From: Paenibacillus sp. R14(2021)
Lineage (GTDB): Bacteria; Bacillota; Bacilli; Paenibacillales; Paenibacillaceae
Length of the DNA: 64,000 nt
NCBI RefSeq assembly: GCF_019431355.1
Contig: NZ_CP080269.1
Location: 5,141,001-5,205,000 of the forward strand
Direction: 5' to 3'
The translations under genes were made by a program, and so were the position numbers. Positions 62,093 to 64,000 of this stretch are shown here, in pieces. Position 1 is the first letter of the stretch; every line of letters starts with the position of its first letter. Under the pieces are notes generated by a model that searched no databases, was not told the origin of the DNA, and saw nothing but the letters and a program-made list of their open reading frames with translations.

Positions 62093-62432
62093 TGGCGCTG
62101 AGCCAGCCGGCCAGCTTCTCGACTTCCGCATCCGATAATCTGCTTCCGAATGGGGGCATTACGCCTCCGCCTTGCTTGATTTGCTTCGTAATTTCGGCCT
62201 TGGTCATACGTTTGCCGACATGGGTCAGGTTCGTAGCGGCTCCCATCCGGCCCTGAAGATCGGTGCCGTGGCAGGAGACGCAGTTGGATCTAAACGTCTG
62301 CGGCGTATCGGCGGAGCCTGTCACGGCTTGAGATGACGAGCCGCAGCCTCCCAGCAAGAGCAGCGCAGCAGGCGCTAGGGCGAGCATTATTCTAGTTATT
62401 CGGGCAGGCGTGGCCCGAGAAACGGACGACAT
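62085..62432 (-). CDS. Cytochrome c551-type lipoprotein
   Basis: A 115-residue membrane-attached c-type cytochrome. The signal peptide ends LLLGG with lipidated Cys30; after a short Ser-rich linker the haem site CVSCH gives Cys51, Cys54 and axial His55. Axial Met92 lies in GGGVMPPFG, and the C-terminal helix LSDAEVEKLAGWLSAK is typical. It should carry electrons on the outer face of the membrane, like CccA/CccB of Bacillus, which donate to cytochrome oxidase. AAGGAGGAT precedes the ATG. Confidence 0.92.
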   Translation of the reverse strand: MSSVSRATPARITRIMLALAPAALLLLGGCGSSSQAVTGSADTPQTFRSNCVSCHGTDLQGRMGAATNLTHVGKRMTKAEITKQIKQGGGVMPPFGSRLSDAEVEKLAGWLSAKK

Positions 62433-62612
62433 CGTGATACATCCTCCTTGCCTGTGGATTTATTACTCAGTATAGGCCGATGCTGGATTTAATTGCAACC
62501 AAGGTATGGTGGTTCCTTTCATTTTGGTGCGTTATAATAGAGGGTATTGTTGTTTTGAATTGAAAGATTTGCTTAATGAGCGATTAACCTTTTTTGATGA
62601 TTGGGAGCCGCA

Positions 62613-63485
62613 ATGAAACTTACCTACAAGACGATCATTCAAAATTATTTTCACCGATTTCAAGCTGAAGTATCCATGGCTGCTTATTCGCGCATGAATC
62701 CGGGCTGGCAGCCGCAGCAAATGCCTGAGTTTTATCGGCTGTGGTTCATTCAAGAAGGATCTGGCGGTCTTCGATTGAACGAGCGCAGCGTGGAGCTGAA
62801 GCCGGGTCAGCTTCTGCTCCTTCCCCCGGGTGCGGTGCAATCTTTCGGATCTAATTTCGCGGATGCGGTCGGCCTGCACTGGTGCCATTTTCGGGCATCG
62901 ATCGGCGACATGGAACTGTTTGACCTGCTAAACCTGCCGATTTGCGTCATGCCGGAGGAGCAGGAGCACCTGACCTGGCTGTTCCAGCGGCTCATCGAAG
63001 CCTATCGTTCGACGTTGATTACGAGGGAACTGCGCATCCGTGCCGTGCTGTTCGCTATCCTCGCCTCTTATTTGGATTATGTGGAGATTAGTGAGGACTC
63101 GATTCGCCGAATCGAACCGATTGAGAAGATCGACCGCGTGCTGGAGTACATCGAGCAGCATTTGTCCGAAGCGATCAGCGTTGAGGATATGGCTCGGCTG
63201 GCGTTTCTGCATCCGAACTACTTTATCGGGTATTTCAAGAACATTGTCGGCTTTGCGCCGACGCAGTATGTGAATATTCGCAGGCTCGAACGCGCGAAGA
63301 AGCTGCTGGAGCAGGAGGAATACAGCATCTCGGAGATCGCGAGGCAGGTTGGCATGCAGAATTACTATCTGTCCCGCCAGTTCAAGCATTACACGGGGCT
63401 GACGCCGAGCCGCTACAAGCAAATTTATTATCAATCGGTGCAGGGCACATCATTCAGCGCCAGTGAAAGGTCGGAGGATGAATGA
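62613..63485 (+). CDS. AraC-family transcriptional regulator
   Basis: A 290-residue protein: cupin-type N-terminal domain (FYRLWFIQEGSGGLRLNERS, LKPGQLLLLPPGAVQSF) and two C-terminal HTH units (AISVEDMARLAFLHPNYFIGYF, SISEIARQVGMQNYYLSRQF). GGGAG lies a few bases before the ATG at 62613; a TTG four codons earlier is less likely. TATAAT at 62533-62538 is a possible -10. Its end overlaps the start of mutY by 4 bases (ATGA), a pairing with no obvious functional link. The ligand is unknown. Confidence 0.9.
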   Translation: MKLTYKTIIQNYFHRFQAEVSMAAYSRMNPGWQPQQMPEFYRLWFIQEGSGGLRLNERSVELKPGQLLLLPPGAVQSFGSNFADAVGLHWCHFRASIGDMELFDLLNLPICVMPEEQEHLTWLFQRLIEAYRSTLITRELRIRAVLFAILASYLDYVEISEDSIRRIEPIEKIDRVLEYIEQHLSEAISVEDMARLAFLHPNYFIGYFKNIVGFAPTQYVNIRRLERAKKLLEQEEYSISEIARQVGMQNYYLSRQFKHYTGLTPSRYKQIYYQSVQGTSFSASERSEDE

Positions 63486-64000
63486 CAACGGAAGCGGTCC
63501 GCTATTTCAGCACGGAGCTGCTGCTCTGGTATAAGGCCAACAAAAGGGATCTGCCATGGCGGATGAACCGCGACCCTTACCGGGTGTGGGTATCGGAAAT
63601 TATGCTTCAGCAGACGAGAGTCGATACGGTTATCCCGTATTACGAGCGTTTCATGGCCCAATTCCCGACCGCCGCTGCTCTGGCGGAAGCGCCGGAGCCG
63701 GAGGTGCTCAAATGCTGGGAGGGGCTCGGCTACTACTCGCGCGCACGCAATTTGCAGGCGGGCGCCCGCGAAGTGTTGAGCCTGCATGGCGGCACTGTCC
63801 CGGATGACAAGGCGGCAGTTGCCGCGCTTCGCGGCGTGGGACCTTATACGACGGGCGCGATAATGAGCATTGCGTTCAATCGGCCGGAGCCAGCGGTGGA
63901 CGGAAATGTGATGCGCGTGCTCTCCCGGTATTTCTGCCTGGAAGAGGACATTGCGAAGCCTGCTACGCGGGTGAATATCGAGAAACTGGCAGCGTCTCTG
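63482..64000 (+). CDS. mutY: A/G-specific adenine glycosylase, N-terminal part, cut by window edge
   Basis: The first 173 codons are present. The enzyme removes adenine paired with 8-oxoguanine in base-excision repair. LPWR precedes the helix VWVSEIMLQQTRVDTVIPYY, with catalytic Glu39; the helix-hairpin-helix is ALRGVGPYTTGAI, and the catalytic Asp140 lies in VDGNVMRVLSRYF. The Fe-S cluster and the C-terminal NUDIX-like domain are beyond the window. GGAGG precedes the ATG, which overlaps the AraC gene stop by 4 bases. Confidence 0.94.
   Translation, partial: MTTEAVRYFSTELLLWYKANKRDLPWRMNRDPYRVWVSEIMLQQTRVDTVIPYYERFMAQFPTAAALAEAPEPEVLKCWEGLGYYSRARNLQAGAREVLSLHGGTVPDDKAAVAALRGVGPYTTGAIMSIAFNRPEPAVDGNVMRVLSRYFCLEEDIAKPATRVNIEKLAASL

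Overview
The window looks like chromosomal DNA of a spore-forming, GC-rich member of the Bacillota, most probably Paenibacillus or a close relative. The grounds are: AGGAGG-type ribosome binding sites in front of most genes; a YesM/YesN two-component pair next to an LplABC-type sugar ABC transporter; a xylR-xylAB locus; GH127 and GH2 glycosidases; several AraC regulators; bacilliredoxin, a KinB-like kinase and DUF3905 spore-type genes. No RNA genes, transposases, phage genes or CRISPR arrays are seen.

Layout. 1-1460: end of an MFS transporter and a DeoR regulator. 1700-9840: a carbohydrate uptake block with a sensor kinase, an AraC-type response regulator, an SGNH esterase on the other strand, two permeases and a binding lipoprotein, with a probable CcpA site at the transporter promoter. 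9920-14230: a penicillin-binding protein remnant, a self-regulated MFS/PadR operon with two operators in and behind its promoter, and an AT-rich TetR/metallo-hydrolase pair with shared operator-like sites. 14300-18060: lipoate ligase, small proteins, and manganese pyrophosphatase. 18090-18744: an array of about thirteen 51-bp repeats. 18850-20810: a decayed alpha-mannosidase end, an aldo/keto reductase, and a decayed solute-binding protein. 21000-31400: a GGDEF protein, an ECF sigma factor with a greasy tail, an AraC/GH127 pair, an SleB remnant, an amidase, and an AraC/PhyH pair. 31500-42600: a four-gene MacB-type efflux operon with very glycine-rich proteins, beta-galactosidase, an orphan efflux adaptor, an Fsr-like transporter and small proteins. 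42700-46930: a GIY-YIG-like protein, then a tightly coupled ECF sigma operon. 47000-51420: xylR and xylAB. 51600-64000: chemotaxis receptor, PAS-HTH regulator, flavoprotein, sporulation-type kinase, a small gene pair behind a sigma-G-like promoter, bacilliredoxin, nadE, acpS, a YjzC-like protein, a cytochrome c lipoprotein, an AraC regulator and the start of mutY.

The most interesting unit is the operon at 43417-46852. An ECF sigma factor overlaps a gene whose product joins a short cytoplasmic segment and one membrane segment to a whole extracellular solute-binding domain, and this overlaps a second solute-binding lipoprotein. A GGAAC-N16-CGTCTA sequence sits just upstream, as expected for an autoregulated ECF promoter. 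I infer a ligand-sensing sigma/anti-sigma switch in which a transport-type binding domain has been recruited as sensor. The same gene also carries a lipobox and a plausible internal start, so it may give two products. The second notable object is the 51-bp tandem array, whose units can fold and show partly compensatory changes. Four gene remnants within 18 kb point to ongoing local gene decay.
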